Assembly: GCA_012270625.1 (NCBI GenBank)
Contig: JAAXHZ010000039.1
Location: forward strand, 1-25,820
Reading direction: 5' to 3'
DNA from: Dehalococcoidia bacterium
Lineage (GTDB): Bacteria; Chloroflexota; Dehalococcoidia; SAR202; UBA11138
DNA: 25,820 bases
Part shown: positions 7,284-14,482 of the stretch, piece after piece
Position numbering within the stretch: position 1 is the stretch's first letter
How the letters are laid out: each line of letters opens with the position of its first letter
The notes under the pieces: model-generated
Told to the model about the DNA's origin: nothing
The model's database searches: none
Seen by the model: the letters and a program-made list of their open reading frames with translations, nothing else
Translations under genes and position numbers: made by a program

Positions 7284-8486
7284 TCAATCTCCGACGGCTG
7301 GAGAAGTCTTCGGTCTGAAGATGCCGAAGGAGCTGGTGTAGCCGTGCAGGTACGTCGAGCCTGAGACCTGGCCTATCTCGCCGTTGCAGAAGAATCCGGC
7401 GAGCGGGATGTCTCCGACCTTGTCGCGGAACATATCGGTGTCGTGGTCGGGACGGCCGTACAGATACTCGCCGCGTCCGAGACACTGGAACAGCAGCGCG
7501 CCGCTCCCGGAGGTCTGAACGCCGTCGGACGAGTACTGGGTCAGCATGTCGTTGAGGTCCTGCGAGGATGTTTCGGCGTCCCGTAGGTGGAACTGGACGA
7601 TCTGGCCCTCCTTGAGATACTCGCCCACTGCCAGCGCGCCGCGCCTGGCATCCATGCCGATGATGTTCCTGATCAGGAAGTCGCCCAGCTTAGGGGCTTC
7701 GTTGAACTCATCCATGACCACACCGAGGAACAGCGAGTGCTGCGCAAGTCGCTGATCGCGCTCACTCATGCCCGCGAACATCTCCCTGAGCACGTCGAAC
7801 GTGCTGCGCCCGTCCAGCTCGATCAGCATGTTGCGCTCGGACTCGGTTATCTGCATCCGCCCTCCGATGGGACGGCATCCCTGGGCGACGATCGTATCGA
7901 CGGCGACATTCCCATGCAGCGCAATGCCGACCGCACCGGAGCTGTACGTCCGGTTCCCGAAGTATAGCGCGTTCGATCCTGGCTGCTGTCCGCCAGACGC
8001 CAGACCGCCAATCTTGGCGCTGCGGGGAAACGCGTAATCGAGGCCCATCAGCAGGTGCTCACCCTGAACGCTGAACGGGTCGGACAGCAGCAGGAACTGG
8101 GGATCGTCCGTCGCTGTAACGCCTACCAGGTCTTCCCATGTGTGAGGCGGAGCGTCCCCGTCGGGCAGGTCGGAGTTGTCGATGTGGAACGCTGTCACTT
8201 CGGTCTCCGGCAGCACCGCGACCGCAATCGAAAAGCCTGGGCGGTTCTCCACCTCTCTACCAGCGCCGATGACCCCACCACCTGAGCAGCCGACGAGCAC
8301 GCACTCCCCGATCAAGTCCCGCACAAGCGCCGGAAGCTCCTCGTATCGAGCGGCGTGGTGAGCGGAAACGAAGACGACCGCCAGGGCGGGACTCTGGTCG
8401 CCCAGCGCTGACTTGATTTCGGTCGCGCATTCCGCCACCGCGTACTTGAGAAATCTGTGCTCTGATACGGCAGTTACCCACTTCAT
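7284..8486 (-). CDS. FIST N- and C-domain protein (putative small-ligand sensor)
   Basis: FIST domains (F-box and intracellular signal transduction) are thought to bind small ligands such as amino acids and are often attached to signalling modules. This 400-residue protein has both halves and nothing else. FIST_N covers roughly residues 30-220, with CVLVGCSGGGVIGAGREVE and KIGGLASGGQQPGSNALYF. FIST_C runs to the end, with VAQGCRPIGG, FLIRNIIGMDARRGALAVGEY and GFFCNGEIGQVSGSTYLHGY. GGGAGG precedes the ATG. There is no signal peptide, kinase, HAMP or GGDEF domain, and the only close neighbour is the convergent TPR gene, so any output partner lies elsewhere. Domain assignment is secure; ligand and role are unknown. 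Confidence 0.9.
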   Translation of the reverse strand: MKWVTAVSEHRFLKYAVAECATEIKSALGDQSPALAVVFVSAHHAARYEELPALVRDLIGECVLVGCSGGGVIGAGREVENRPGFSIAVAVLPETEVTAFHIDNSDLPDGDAPPHTWEDLVGVTATDDPQFLLLSDPFSVQGEHLLMGLDYAFPRSAKIGGLASGGQQPGSNALYFGNRTYSSGAVGIALHGNVAVDTIVAQGCRPIGGRMQITESERNMLIELDGRSTFDVLREMFAGMSERDQRLAQHSLFLGVVMDEFNEAPKLGDFLIRNIIGMDARRGALAVGEYLKEGQIVQFHLRDAETSSQDLNDMLTQYSSDGVQTSGSGALLFQCLGRGEYLYGRPDHDTDMFRDKVGDIPLAGFFCNGEIGQVSGSTYLHGYTSSFGIFRPKTSPAVGD

Positions 8487-8659
8487 CGTCCGCCTCCCGA
8501 TGAATTCTCAGTCCCGGCTCCCCGCTAGGCCGCCATTGTAGCAGGGCTGTCCGGTCTTGGGTGTCGTCACACTCGCTGTCTTGTGAAGTGGACCTATGAG
8601 CAGAACAGTTGGGGGATTGTAGTCTTAGCTAATGTGAATAGCACGTTAATAGTAACCTA

Positions 8660-8688
8660 TTGACTTTCTATATACTTAGTAATATATT
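8660..8688 (+). promoter_or_regulatory. sigma70-type promoter for the DUF151-like gene
   Basis: TTGACT (8660-8665) is separated by exactly 17 bases from TATATT (8683-8688), in an AT-rich island within GC-rich surroundings. It points at the gene starting at 8779, giving a leader of about 85 bases. The rest of the 8487-8778 gap shows no gene. Confidence 0.7.
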
Positions 8689-8778
8689 ATGTGCATAAAT
8701 AGTCCCAGTTACGTCATCACTATTCTCAAGGATAAATCCATACATAGCGATTGACCCCAAGAAAGATCGAGACTTGCA

Positions 8779-9333
8779 ATGGAACTCGCCTCCGTCACAC
8801 GCCTCTTCAAAGACCAGTCCACTCAGAAAGCCATTCTGCTCCTCGAAGCCGTTGGAAGCAAAGAGAAGTTCAAGATCACCCTGCCCGTACACCGGGCAAG
8901 CGTCCTGGCCCTGGATGGCCACGGTCTGAACGATCGCTGCCCGCTGTACGGAATTCTATCCGAGTGTGTAGGTCTGCTCGGGGGGGCGTTTACGTCGGTG
9001 AAGATCACCTTGGACAAAACCCGAGGTGTAAGCAGCGCGATCTCGCTGGCCCAAGGTGAAGACATAAAGTGGGTCAGCACTGACGTCATCGAGCTTGTCG
9101 CGTTCGCGCTTCACGTCCAGATTCCCATCTTCCTCAACGTGACTGATGACCCTGACGAGAGTGACCAAAACTCCGAGCGAAATGATCCCGATCTCCCTGC
9201 TGTGTTCGAGGACGTACTGACGGAAATAATGTGCTCGGAGACTGAGCCTCTCTCCACATCGGTGGAACGGGATAGACCAGACACCGAGCGGGAGTTCCAC
9301 CTGGACTCCGAGACCGGTCTGACTCAAGAGTAG
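8779..9333 (+). CDS. divergent bifunctional-nuclease-like (DUF151/BFN) protein
   Basis: The pattern of strands and helices in residues 18-122 follows the DUF151 fold: an AILLLEAVG strand, a VHRASVLALDGHGLNDRCPLYGIL helix region, AFTSVKITLDKTRG, a second hairpin strand, STDVIELVAFALHVQIPIFL. In typical members the equivalents read LPIWIGxxEAxAI, LxxLLxxLG and RPSDAIALAxRxxxPI. Here the acidic catalytic-type residues are altered (VHRAS instead of GPFEA), so nuclease activity is doubtful. The C-terminal 60 residues are acidic, low in hydrophobics and probably disordered. There is no strong Shine-Dalgarno before ATG 8779. The assignment is based on pattern; a structure prediction would settle it. 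Confidence 0.65.
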   Translation: MELASVTRLFKDQSTQKAILLLEAVGSKEKFKITLPVHRASVLALDGHGLNDRCPLYGILSECVGLLGGAFTSVKITLDKTRGVSSAISLAQGEDIKWVSTDVIELVAFALHVQIPIFLNVTDDPDESDQNSERNDPDLPAVFEDVLTEIMCSETEPLSTSVERDRPDTEREFHLDSETGLTQE

Positions 9334-9391
9334 TCGAACCGGACTGCATTAATTTCTGAAGTCCCTATATCAGATCAGTACGGAGGACGGA

Positions 9392-9523
9392 ATGAATCTA
9401 ATTCTTGGGAACAGTCGCGTCTCGGTTTTTCTGACGACGACGATGGTGTTCGCAGGCATACTCGCCCTGTCATGCGCAACGGACAGACCGGCTGAGGCGT
9501 CTGCGCCATCACCCGTGGTCTGA
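9392..9523 (+). pseudogene. truncated lipoprotein start, probable remnant of an iron-compound binding protein
   Basis: A GGAGG site at 9382-9386 precedes ATG 9392. The 43 codons encode a complete lipoprotein signal peptide, MNLILGNSRVSVFLTTTMVF then AGILALSC, with lipobox Cys28. A short TDRPAEASAPSP spacer follows and then a TGA. Immediately afterwards, in another frame, the sequence becomes the middle of a FecE-type ATPase. In siderophore/heme/B12 importers a binding-protein gene commonly heads the operon. The simplest reading is that one deletion removed the rest of the binding protein, the permease(s) and the first part of the ATPase. The identity of the lipoprotein is inferred from its neighbours only. 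Confidence 0.6.
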
Positions 9524-10291
9524 GAGCGGCGCCGTTTACCTGGATGGCAAGGCCCTGCCTGATCTCTCCACTGGGCAGATCGCCCGTAAGATGGCTACAC
9601 TTCCGCAGGCGACGCCGACTCCATCAGAGCTAACAGTGCGTGAGCTAGGTAGTGTTGACATTTTCACTTTGCTGCCGAGGAGCGAGCTAATCGCACGGAT
9701 TTCACCCTCACCCTAGCCCTCTCCCTCAAGGGAGAGGGGAAATCCTGCGTGCAGATGGTGTGTGGATGACGCTCATGTCGGAAATGTCAACACTGCCTAG
9801 TCGGCTACGGCAGGTATCCACACGTTTCGTGGCTGAAGCGGTTCGCCGCACAGGACAAGTCCATCATCGAACGGACGATCAGCACATGCAGCCTGGAAAA
9901 CCTTGCGGACCGCAAACTCTCGACACTCTCCGGCGGAGAGCGACAGAAAGCCTGGATCGCGATGGCGATGGCGCAGCAGCCGGAGGTGATGCTGCTGGAC
10001 GAGCTGGTTACGTTCCTGGACATCAGTCACCAGTTGGAGGTTATGGACCTGGTGGCGGATCTGAATCGCTCAGAGGGAATAACGGTGATTGTCGTGCTTC
10101 ACGACCTGAACCTGGCCGCTCGATACTGCCCCCGGCTGATTGCGATCAGGGACGGTAGAATACACTCGGACGGCGCCGCGAATGAAGTGATTCAGACAGA
10201 CGTGCTGAGAGCCGTATTTGGAATAGGGGCGCATGTCGTCGAGGACCCTCTCACCCGGCGGCCAGTGTGCTACCCGTATCGTCTGAGCTAG
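9519..10291 (+). pseudogene. FecE-type iron-siderophore/heme/B12 ABC ATPase, 5'-truncated and MITE-interrupted
   Basis: The first part, frame starting at 9519, reads SESGAVYLDGKALPDLSTGQ then IARKMATLPQ (Q-loop) and SELTVREL. The second part, from 9797, reads LVGYGRYPHVSWLKRF, LSGGERQKAWIAMAMAQ (ABC signature), VMLLDE (Walker B) and VVLHDLN (switch His). This is the standard FecE/FepC order. The Walker A P-loop and roughly 60 N-terminal residues are missing, and a 152-bp element splits the frame at REL/VGYGRY. Removing the element with one CTAG copy restores GAG-CTA-GTC-GGC-TAC without a frameshift. Post-Walker-B residues (DELVTFLD instead of the usual DEPTTFLD) also look decayed. A frame from ATG 9962 stays open but would give only the C-terminal half, so no working ATPase is expected. 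Confidence 0.85.
9649..9800. mobile_element. 152-bp MITE with CTAG target duplication inside the ATPase gene
   Basis: The ends are inverted repeats. Left 9645-9664 is CTAGGTAGTGTTGACATTTT. Right 9781-9800 is GAAATGTCAACACTGCCTAG, whose complement matches it at 18 of 20 positions. CTAG is present at both outer ends (9645-9648 and 9797-9800), as expected for a target-site duplication, and the duplicated base set reconstructs the host reading frame exactly. CTAG/TA targets are typical of IS630/Tc1-type transposases, which may mobilise it in trans; no transposase is encoded here. A second, internal palindromic module (GCACGGATTTC at 9693-9703 against GAAATCCTGCGTGC at 9739-9752) holds the CCCTCTCCC/GGGAGAGGG repeat also found at 73-136. 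Confidence 0.85.
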
Positions 10292-10315
10292 CCACGGCCG
10301 GAAAAGGAGAAGGCA

Positions 10316-10642
10316 GTGTTTGTAGGAACCAACAGGATCAGGGTACAAAAGGGCGCTGGACACAAGCTGGAGGAGCGCTTCGCCCAGCAGGGCGGCGTCG
10401 AGGAGCAGACTGGATTCATACGGTTCCAGATGTGGAAGCTGGACGAGGATGGGGACTTCGAGGAGTACCTCATTGTCACCCACTGGGAATCCAAGGAAGC
10501 TCAGCGGACGTGGATTCGGAGCGAAGGATTCAGGCAAGCTCACTCAGGGCCGCGGGCCGACTTCATCATCGGACACGCGCGTTTCAAGGGCTACGACGTC
10601 CGGCTCGCGTCAGAGCCTCGACATGCCAAGGCGCCCGTGTAG
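10316..10642 (+). CDS. heme-degrading monooxygenase, IsdG/HmoA-type (ABM fold)
   Basis: These enzymes open the heme ring to release iron, using heme as substrate and cofactor in the cytoplasm. The 108-residue protein has the family length and fold: FVGTNRIRVQKGAG, GFIRFQMW, EEYLIVTHWESKEAQRTWIRSEGFRQAHSG. The three residues essential in IsdG/IsdI fall at matching positions here: Asn6, Trp66 and His76. The start is GTG 10316 with AAGGAG 6 bases upstream. It sits 24 bases after the dead FecE-like ATPase and 67 bases before ferritin, which makes an iron-from-heme role likely. Heme oxygenase activity itself is inferred; some relatives with this fold oxidise other substrates. Confidence 0.82.
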   Translation: MFVGTNRIRVQKGAGHKLEERFAQQGGVEEQTGFIRFQMWKLDEDGDFEEYLIVTHWESKEAQRTWIRSEGFRQAHSGPRADFIIGHARFKGYDVRLASEPRHAKAPV

Positions 10643-10709
10643 GTTACAATGTATCCAAGCCCCCGAGGCGCTACGACGATTCAATCTCAACTTTCAGGAA
10701 AGGCTACCC

Positions 10710-11240
10710 ATGCTATCCGACAGGATTCAGGATGCAATTAATCGGCAGATCAACAATGAGCTATTTTCAGCACACCTCTATCTCTCCATGTCGGCATACT
10801 TCGAGTCGCTCGATCTCAACGGCTTCGCGCACTGGATGAAGCTCCAGTTCGAGGAGGAGACCACACACGCATTGAAGCTGTTCGACTACGTCAACGACAG
10901 GGACGGTCGAGTGATCCTGCACGCAATCGAGCAGCCGCAGGTCGAGTTCGAGTCTCCTCACTCGGTGATGCGCAGCGCCCTGGACCACGAGCGGCTGGTC
11001 ACTTCGATGATAAACGACCTGTACGCGCTCGCGATCTCCGAGCACGACTATCCGACGCACGTGCTGCTCGAGTGGTTCGTGGCCGAGCAGGTCGAAGAAG
11101 AGAAGGTCCTCAATGAGATCGTCACTCACATGGATCTGATCGGCGATGATGGCACCGGACTGATAATCATGGACCAGCGCCTCGGCTCACGCACCGCAGC
11201 CGAGGCAGGGGCGGATGGGGAAGCGGCCGAGGCCATATAG
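10710..11240 (+). CDS. ftnA: ferritin, non-heme iron storage protein
   Basis: The 176-residue four-helix protein stores iron as a ferric mineral in a 24-subunit shell. Ferroxidase-centre residues occur at the same numbers as in bacterial FtnA: Glu17, Glu50, His53, Glu94, Gln127 and Glu130, within NRQINNELFSAHLYLSMSAY, EEETTHALKLFDYV and EWFVAEQVEEEKV. I chose ATG 10710 because AGGAAAGG lies 6-13 bases upstream and the sequence then begins MLSDRIQDAINRQ like other ferritins. An open frame extends upstream to 10449, but that part is antisense-like noise over the monooxygenase gene. The C-terminal 20 residues are alanine-rich and may be disordered. Its partner is the preceding heme monooxygenase, giving release then storage of iron. 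Confidence 0.96.
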   Translation: MLSDRIQDAINRQINNELFSAHLYLSMSAYFESLDLNGFAHWMKLQFEEETTHALKLFDYVNDRDGRVILHAIEQPQVEFESPHSVMRSALDHERLVTSMINDLYALAISEHDYPTHVLLEWFVAEQVEEEKVLNEIVTHMDLIGDDGTGLIIMDQRLGSRTAAEAGADGEAAEAI

Positions 11241-11395
11241 GCCTGACGACGATCCTTGGGCATCCCCACGAACTGGTTGCGTGACTCTAGCGCCTCGCCG
11301 CCATGCCAGAGAATCACCTCCTCCAAGTTCCTCGCACGGCCATCGTGCAGGAACATCATGTGACCATTACCGTCTCCACAAGCCTGATCCCCCAC
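11237..11395 (-). pseudogene. C-terminal remnant of a di-heme oxidoreductase (DUF1111/DHOR type)
   Basis: On the minus strand the translation NGHMMFLHDGRARNLEEVIL then WHGGEALESRNQFVGMP, KDRRQAY matches the characteristic C-terminal end of CxxCH thiol/di-heme oxidoreductases (LHDGRAR, EEAILWHGGEA, F..L....R.AL). Only about 45 residues survive. The heme-binding body is absent upstream, where the DNA instead becomes the MFS fragment start, and the last residues run into the end of the ferritin gene. It is a decayed gene fragment with no start or proper stop of its own. Confidence 0.6.
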
Positions 11396-11414
11396 AGTTG
11401 TATGCTAGACTGGC

Positions 11415-11697
11415 ATGACCTCTCAAACGAGGTCCGCGCTTGCTCAGTCACACTCTCTCACGCAGCCCGCACTACAAGTGGTGGGTGTTCGCGGCGGTAG
11501 GTCTCGGCTCGTTCACCGGGGTTATGACCTTCGGCACCGTCAACGTCGCGCTGCCTACCATCGCGGGCTACTTCGAGACCGATCTGCCAACCGTGCAGTG
11601 GGTTGTTATTGCCCAGACCCTAACGGTCAGCGCTCTGCTGCTTCCCATGGGGAGACTGTCCGACATGGTCGGACGCAAGCAGGTGTACAAGCGGGGG
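11415..11697 (+). pseudogene. N-terminal remnant of an MFS drug exporter (DHA2/EmrB-QacA type)
   Basis: The frame from TTG 11440 encodes SPHYKWWVFAAVGLGSFTGV, then VNVALPTIAGYF, LPTVQWVVIAQTLTVSALLL and the MFS loop motif GRLSDMVGRKQVYK. It therefore contains the first transmembrane segments and the TM2-3 motif A of a 14-TM exporter. Homology stops at about 11692-11697, after which the reading continues meaninglessly and overlaps the Fic gene end. An ATG at 11415 (MTSQTRSALAQSHS) just after a TATGCT box looks like the original start but is in a different frame, so the 5' end is probably frameshifted as well. The remaining about 400 residues are not found in the window. Confidence 0.75.
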
Positions 11698-11706
11698 ACT
11701 AAGGGC

Positions 11707-12864
11707 CTAGAGCTGCGGGAGGTCTGCAGGATCGTCCAAAACCGATAGTATCTCATGGGCGACGAATTGCTGTGGCCTCACGCGGCGATTATGACGAACT
11801 ATTCCTGCCCCGGTCAGCCGATCAAGGACACGTCTGGCGCCAGCGCGGGTCATATCCAAGATTTCCGCAGCTTGTGTGACGGTCATAACAGGTCTGGCGA
11901 AGAATTCGTCCACGAGATGGAGGGAACTCCCCGGGTCCCGTCGTCCTCGAAGCATCTCACCGTAACTCTCCCGAAGTTTCTGTAGGTGCTCTATTCGCGT
12001 GCGCACGTCTTGACACTCCTCCAAAAGTCCCGTCAAGAAGTATGTTAGCCAACGCTCCCAGTCACATGTGATACTGAGATTAAGCAACTCATGGTAGTAT
12101 CTCTCACGGCTACGTTCGAAATACGCGCTCAGGTACAGAATCGGTGTGGACATGACCCCGCTGGCTATCAGGATCAGCGTAATCAGGAGGCGGCCTATTC
12201 TTCCGTTCCCGTCCTCGTATGGATGAATGGCCTCGATCTGATAGTGCAGCATCCCGCATCGGATCAGTGGTGGGAGATACGTGTCATAATCGTTGGCGAA
12301 TCGTTCCCAGTCGTAGAACAGGTCACGTAAGTACTCCGGAGGTGGAGGCACGAATCGGGCACGTTCGATTGGTGAACCCGGTGAACCTATCCAGACCTGA
12401 TTACGTCTGAACTCACCAGGGCGTCTATCCTGACCTCTGACTCCTGCCAAGAGTCGGCTGTGGATCGCGTTGACCAGTCTGAAGGATATCGGCAACTGGT
12501 TGAGACGTTCGATACCATATTCGAGAGCCTTGACATAGTTGACCACTTCCCTTACGTCTTCCACCGCCGTCGGTCTTTCACCAGCTTCGTAAGAAAACAC
12601 GTCCGAGAGTGACGCAACTGTACCCTCTATTCTCGAAGATAGAACCGCCTCCCGTCTTTGAAGGGGACGAATTAGCAGATGAGGATTCTGGATGCTCTGC
12701 CCTTCGCCTGCCAGAGTCCCTACCGCGAGCGTCGCCCGATCCAGTAACCATACTAGGCGAGGACTAAGATTCAATTCCCTCGGCAAAAGCCCAGGTACAA
12801 ACGCCTGCTGACCCCGAATGGTAGGAACCAATGTCCCACATGAGCTGTCCGACAACTGTTGCAT
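11707..12864 (-). CDS. Fic-domain AMPylator-type protein with N-terminal inhibitory motif and C-terminal HTH
   Basis: Fic enzymes transfer AMP or other nucleotide moieties onto protein hydroxyls. The 385-residue product has the catalytic motif HPYEDGNGRIGR at residues 214-225 (His214). Upstream is the class II inhibitory helix motif SSRIEG at 76-81, whose Glu80 should block productive ATP binding, so the enzyme is self-repressed. The flap region lies near ARFVPPPPEYL. A winged-helix domain covers about residues 326-365 (MTVTQAAEILDMTRAGARRV then LDRLTGAGIV). This Fic-N/Fic/HTH order is a well-known standalone family. It ends inside the truncated MFS gene and begins beside a repeat-rich promoter, so it could be an acquired segment. 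Its target is unknown, and no antitoxin gene adjoins. Confidence 0.92.
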   Translation of the reverse strand: MQQLSDSSCGTLVPTIRGQQAFVPGLLPRELNLSPRLVWLLDRATLAVGTLAGEGQSIQNPHLLIRPLQRREAVLSSRIEGTVASLSDVFSYEAGERPTAVEDVREVVNYVKALEYGIERLNQLPISFRLVNAIHSRLLAGVRGQDRRPGEFRRNQVWIGSPGSPIERARFVPPPPEYLRDLFYDWERFANDYDTYLPPLIRCGMLHYQIEAIHPYEDGNGRIGRLLITLILIASGVMSTPILYLSAYFERSRERYYHELLNLSITCDWERWLTYFLTGLLEECQDVRTRIEHLQKLRESYGEMLRGRRDPGSSLHLVDEFFARPVMTVTQAAEILDMTRAGARRVLDRLTGAGIVRHNRRVRPQQFVAHEILSVLDDPADLPQL

Positions 12865-12870
12865 GTCAAT

Positions 12871-12962
12871 ATGAAACTCCAGTATCTAAAGCTCAATTAT
12901 ACGATACTAGTATAGAAATTAGTATCGAAACTACGCCGCAATGAAACTCCAGTATCTAAAGC
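12871..12962 (-). promoter_or_regulatory. repeat-rich promoter/operator region of the Fic gene
   Basis: A 22-bp direct repeat beginning ATGAAACTCCAGTATCTAAA occurs at 12871-12892 and 12941-12962. Between them lies an inverted pair CGATACT (12902-12908) / AGTATCG (12921-12927), and a TATAAT box on the minus strand (12901-12896) 32 bases before the Fic ATG. No good -35 is present because the inverted repeat occupies that place. The shared ATACT/AGTAT core recurs several times, which fits binding of a dimeric regulator, perhaps the Fic protein's own HTH. The remaining part of the gap to 13188 shows no gene. Confidence 0.5.
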
Positions 12963-13188
12963 CTACGCTTTGGAAAACTTTACAGCCTAAAAGTTTCTAA
13001 CTGGATATACATGCACAACCAGCGTCTGATTATCCGCCGTTAGTGAGAACGCTCCAAAACCAATTGACCATAGTACAGGCCGAACGCTAAACTGCCGTTG
13101 GCCCGATTTGGGCCCTATCCTCCAATGACCTTCTGCACAATTCCGGAGCCGCGAACTGGAAGCACAGACCAACACAGGCAGACTGTGG

Positions 13189-14457
13189 TTGACCATAGCA
13201 ATCCTTCTGGCGCTGGGCATTCCCGGCGCGTATCTGCGGTTCTCCGGCACGCATCTCGACCCGGCGCTGGCGGCGCTAATCTTCGGCATCGGTATCATCG
13301 CGGGCGCGTTCCTCCTGTCGTGGGCCGCGGAGGTTGCACAGATGGACGTCTCCGCGTCGCTCGCGATTGCGGCGCTGGCGCTGATCGCGGTGATGCCAGA
13401 GTATATGGTAGAAGCGGTGCTGGCGTGGGACGCGGGTGAGTCATACAAGGACCTGACTGCGTTCGACGGCGAGGTAACCAGAGAGATGTCTCTTGCCGCG
13501 GCCAATGTCACAGGCGCGAACCGCCTTCTGATAGGCATTGGCTGGTCGGCTGTCATCATCATATTTTGGCTGCGACGGCGCACCAGCTTCGATATGCGAG
13601 GCCTGCTGACCCTAGAACTGCCAATGCTGGTCGTGGCGACGCTGCTGACGATAGTCGTCGCCTTCACCAAGATGATACCTATCTGGCTCGCGGCAGTGTT
13701 CATCGGCGCATACATCTTCTATCTGTGGCGCAGCTCCACCAAGGAACCGGAGGAGCCGGACCTGCTGGGAGCGGCGGCGATGATAGGCAGCTTCCGCCCT
13801 CTGTACAGGCGTTTGTGGGTTGTCGGGCTGTTCATATGGAGCGCCGGTGTCATTATAATAGCGGCTGAGCCGTTCGTTCACGGGCTCAAGGAAACGGGCG
13901 CGCAGCTGGGCATTAGCGAGTTCCTGCTGATACAGTGGCTGGCGCCGCTGGCGTCCGAATCACCGGAGATAATAGTCGCGGTGCTGTTCAGCCTGCGCGC
14001 GAACCCGAACGACGGACTCACGACGCTGATTTCTTCACAGGTAAACCAGCTGACGTTGTTGGTCGGAAGCATCGTGCTGGTGTTCAGCATATCCGCAGGG
14101 CAGCCGCTCAACTTTCCGCTCGACCATTTCGAACCGGGCGGATTCTCGCGACTGTTCAGCGAATTCGGCCTGCAGTCGAGCGAATTCCTGCTAACGGCGG
14201 CGGCGGCGGCGTTTGGCCTGATACTGATTTCCACGCGCGTCATCAAGCTGTGGCACGGGATTACGCTGTTGGGCATATTCCTTGCCTATATGACGACTTT
14301 GCTGCTGTTCCCTGGCATATTCGGAGGCGCGGACGACGTGGAGAACGTGCCTCTGCGCCTCTGGTCATCCGTGATAATCTTCGCGCTGGTGGCACTGCTG
14401 ATCGCGCTGAACTGGCGGCGCGTGGTGTACGTATTCAGGGGAGTCCCCCGACCGTAA
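13189..14457 (+). CDS. CaCA-superfamily cation exchanger (Na+/Ca2+ or H+/Ca2+ type)
   Basis: This is a polytopic inner-membrane antiporter of 422 residues with about eleven hydrophobic segments. The two inverted alpha-repeats carrying the ion-binding acidic residues are visible as ALALIAVMPEYMVEAVLAW (first) and APLASESPEIIVAVLFSL (second). A short charged central loop (SSTKEPEEPD) separates the halves. The reading frame is open back to 13129 but has no ATG or GTG; the first usable codon is TTG 13189 with a poor Shine-Dalgarno, and in-frame TGRLW precedes it. Either TTG is used or the original start was lost in the damaged region upstream. The substrate cation cannot be deduced. Confidence 0.85.
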   Translation: MTIAILLALGIPGAYLRFSGTHLDPALAALIFGIGIIAGAFLLSWAAEVAQMDVSASLAIAALALIAVMPEYMVEAVLAWDAGESYKDLTAFDGEVTREMSLAAANVTGANRLLIGIGWSAVIIIFWLRRRTSFDMRGLLTLELPMLVVATLLTIVVAFTKMIPIWLAAVFIGAYIFYLWRSSTKEPEEPDLLGAAAMIGSFRPLYRRLWVVGLFIWSAGVIIIAAEPFVHGLKETGAQLGISEFLLIQWLAPLASESPEIIVAVLFSLRANPNDGLTTLISSQVNQLTLLVGSIVLVFSISAGQPLNFPLDHFEPGGFSRLFSEFGLQSSEFLLTAAAAAFGLILISTRVIKLWHGITLLGIFLAYMTTLLLFPGIFGGADDVENVPLRLWSSVIIFALVALLIALNWRRVVYVFRGVPRP

Positions 14458-14482
14458 AGGAGACATCCACGTGGTCGGGCGG

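Noticed and set aside
10449..10709. Extended N-terminus of ferritin
   Set aside because: It overlaps the monooxygenase gene out of frame; ferritin homology begins at ATG 10710, which has its own Shine-Dalgarno.
12871..12962. Two 22-bp direct repeats as a minimal CRISPR
   Set aside because: There are only two copies with a 48-bp AT-rich interval containing a promoter, and no cas genes nearby.
12987..13715. 242-codon open frame on the minus strand
   Set aside because: It lies antisense to the exchanger, has low-complexity Ser/Ala/Ile composition and no recognisable motif, whereas the plus-strand frame has transmembrane segments and CaCA repeats.
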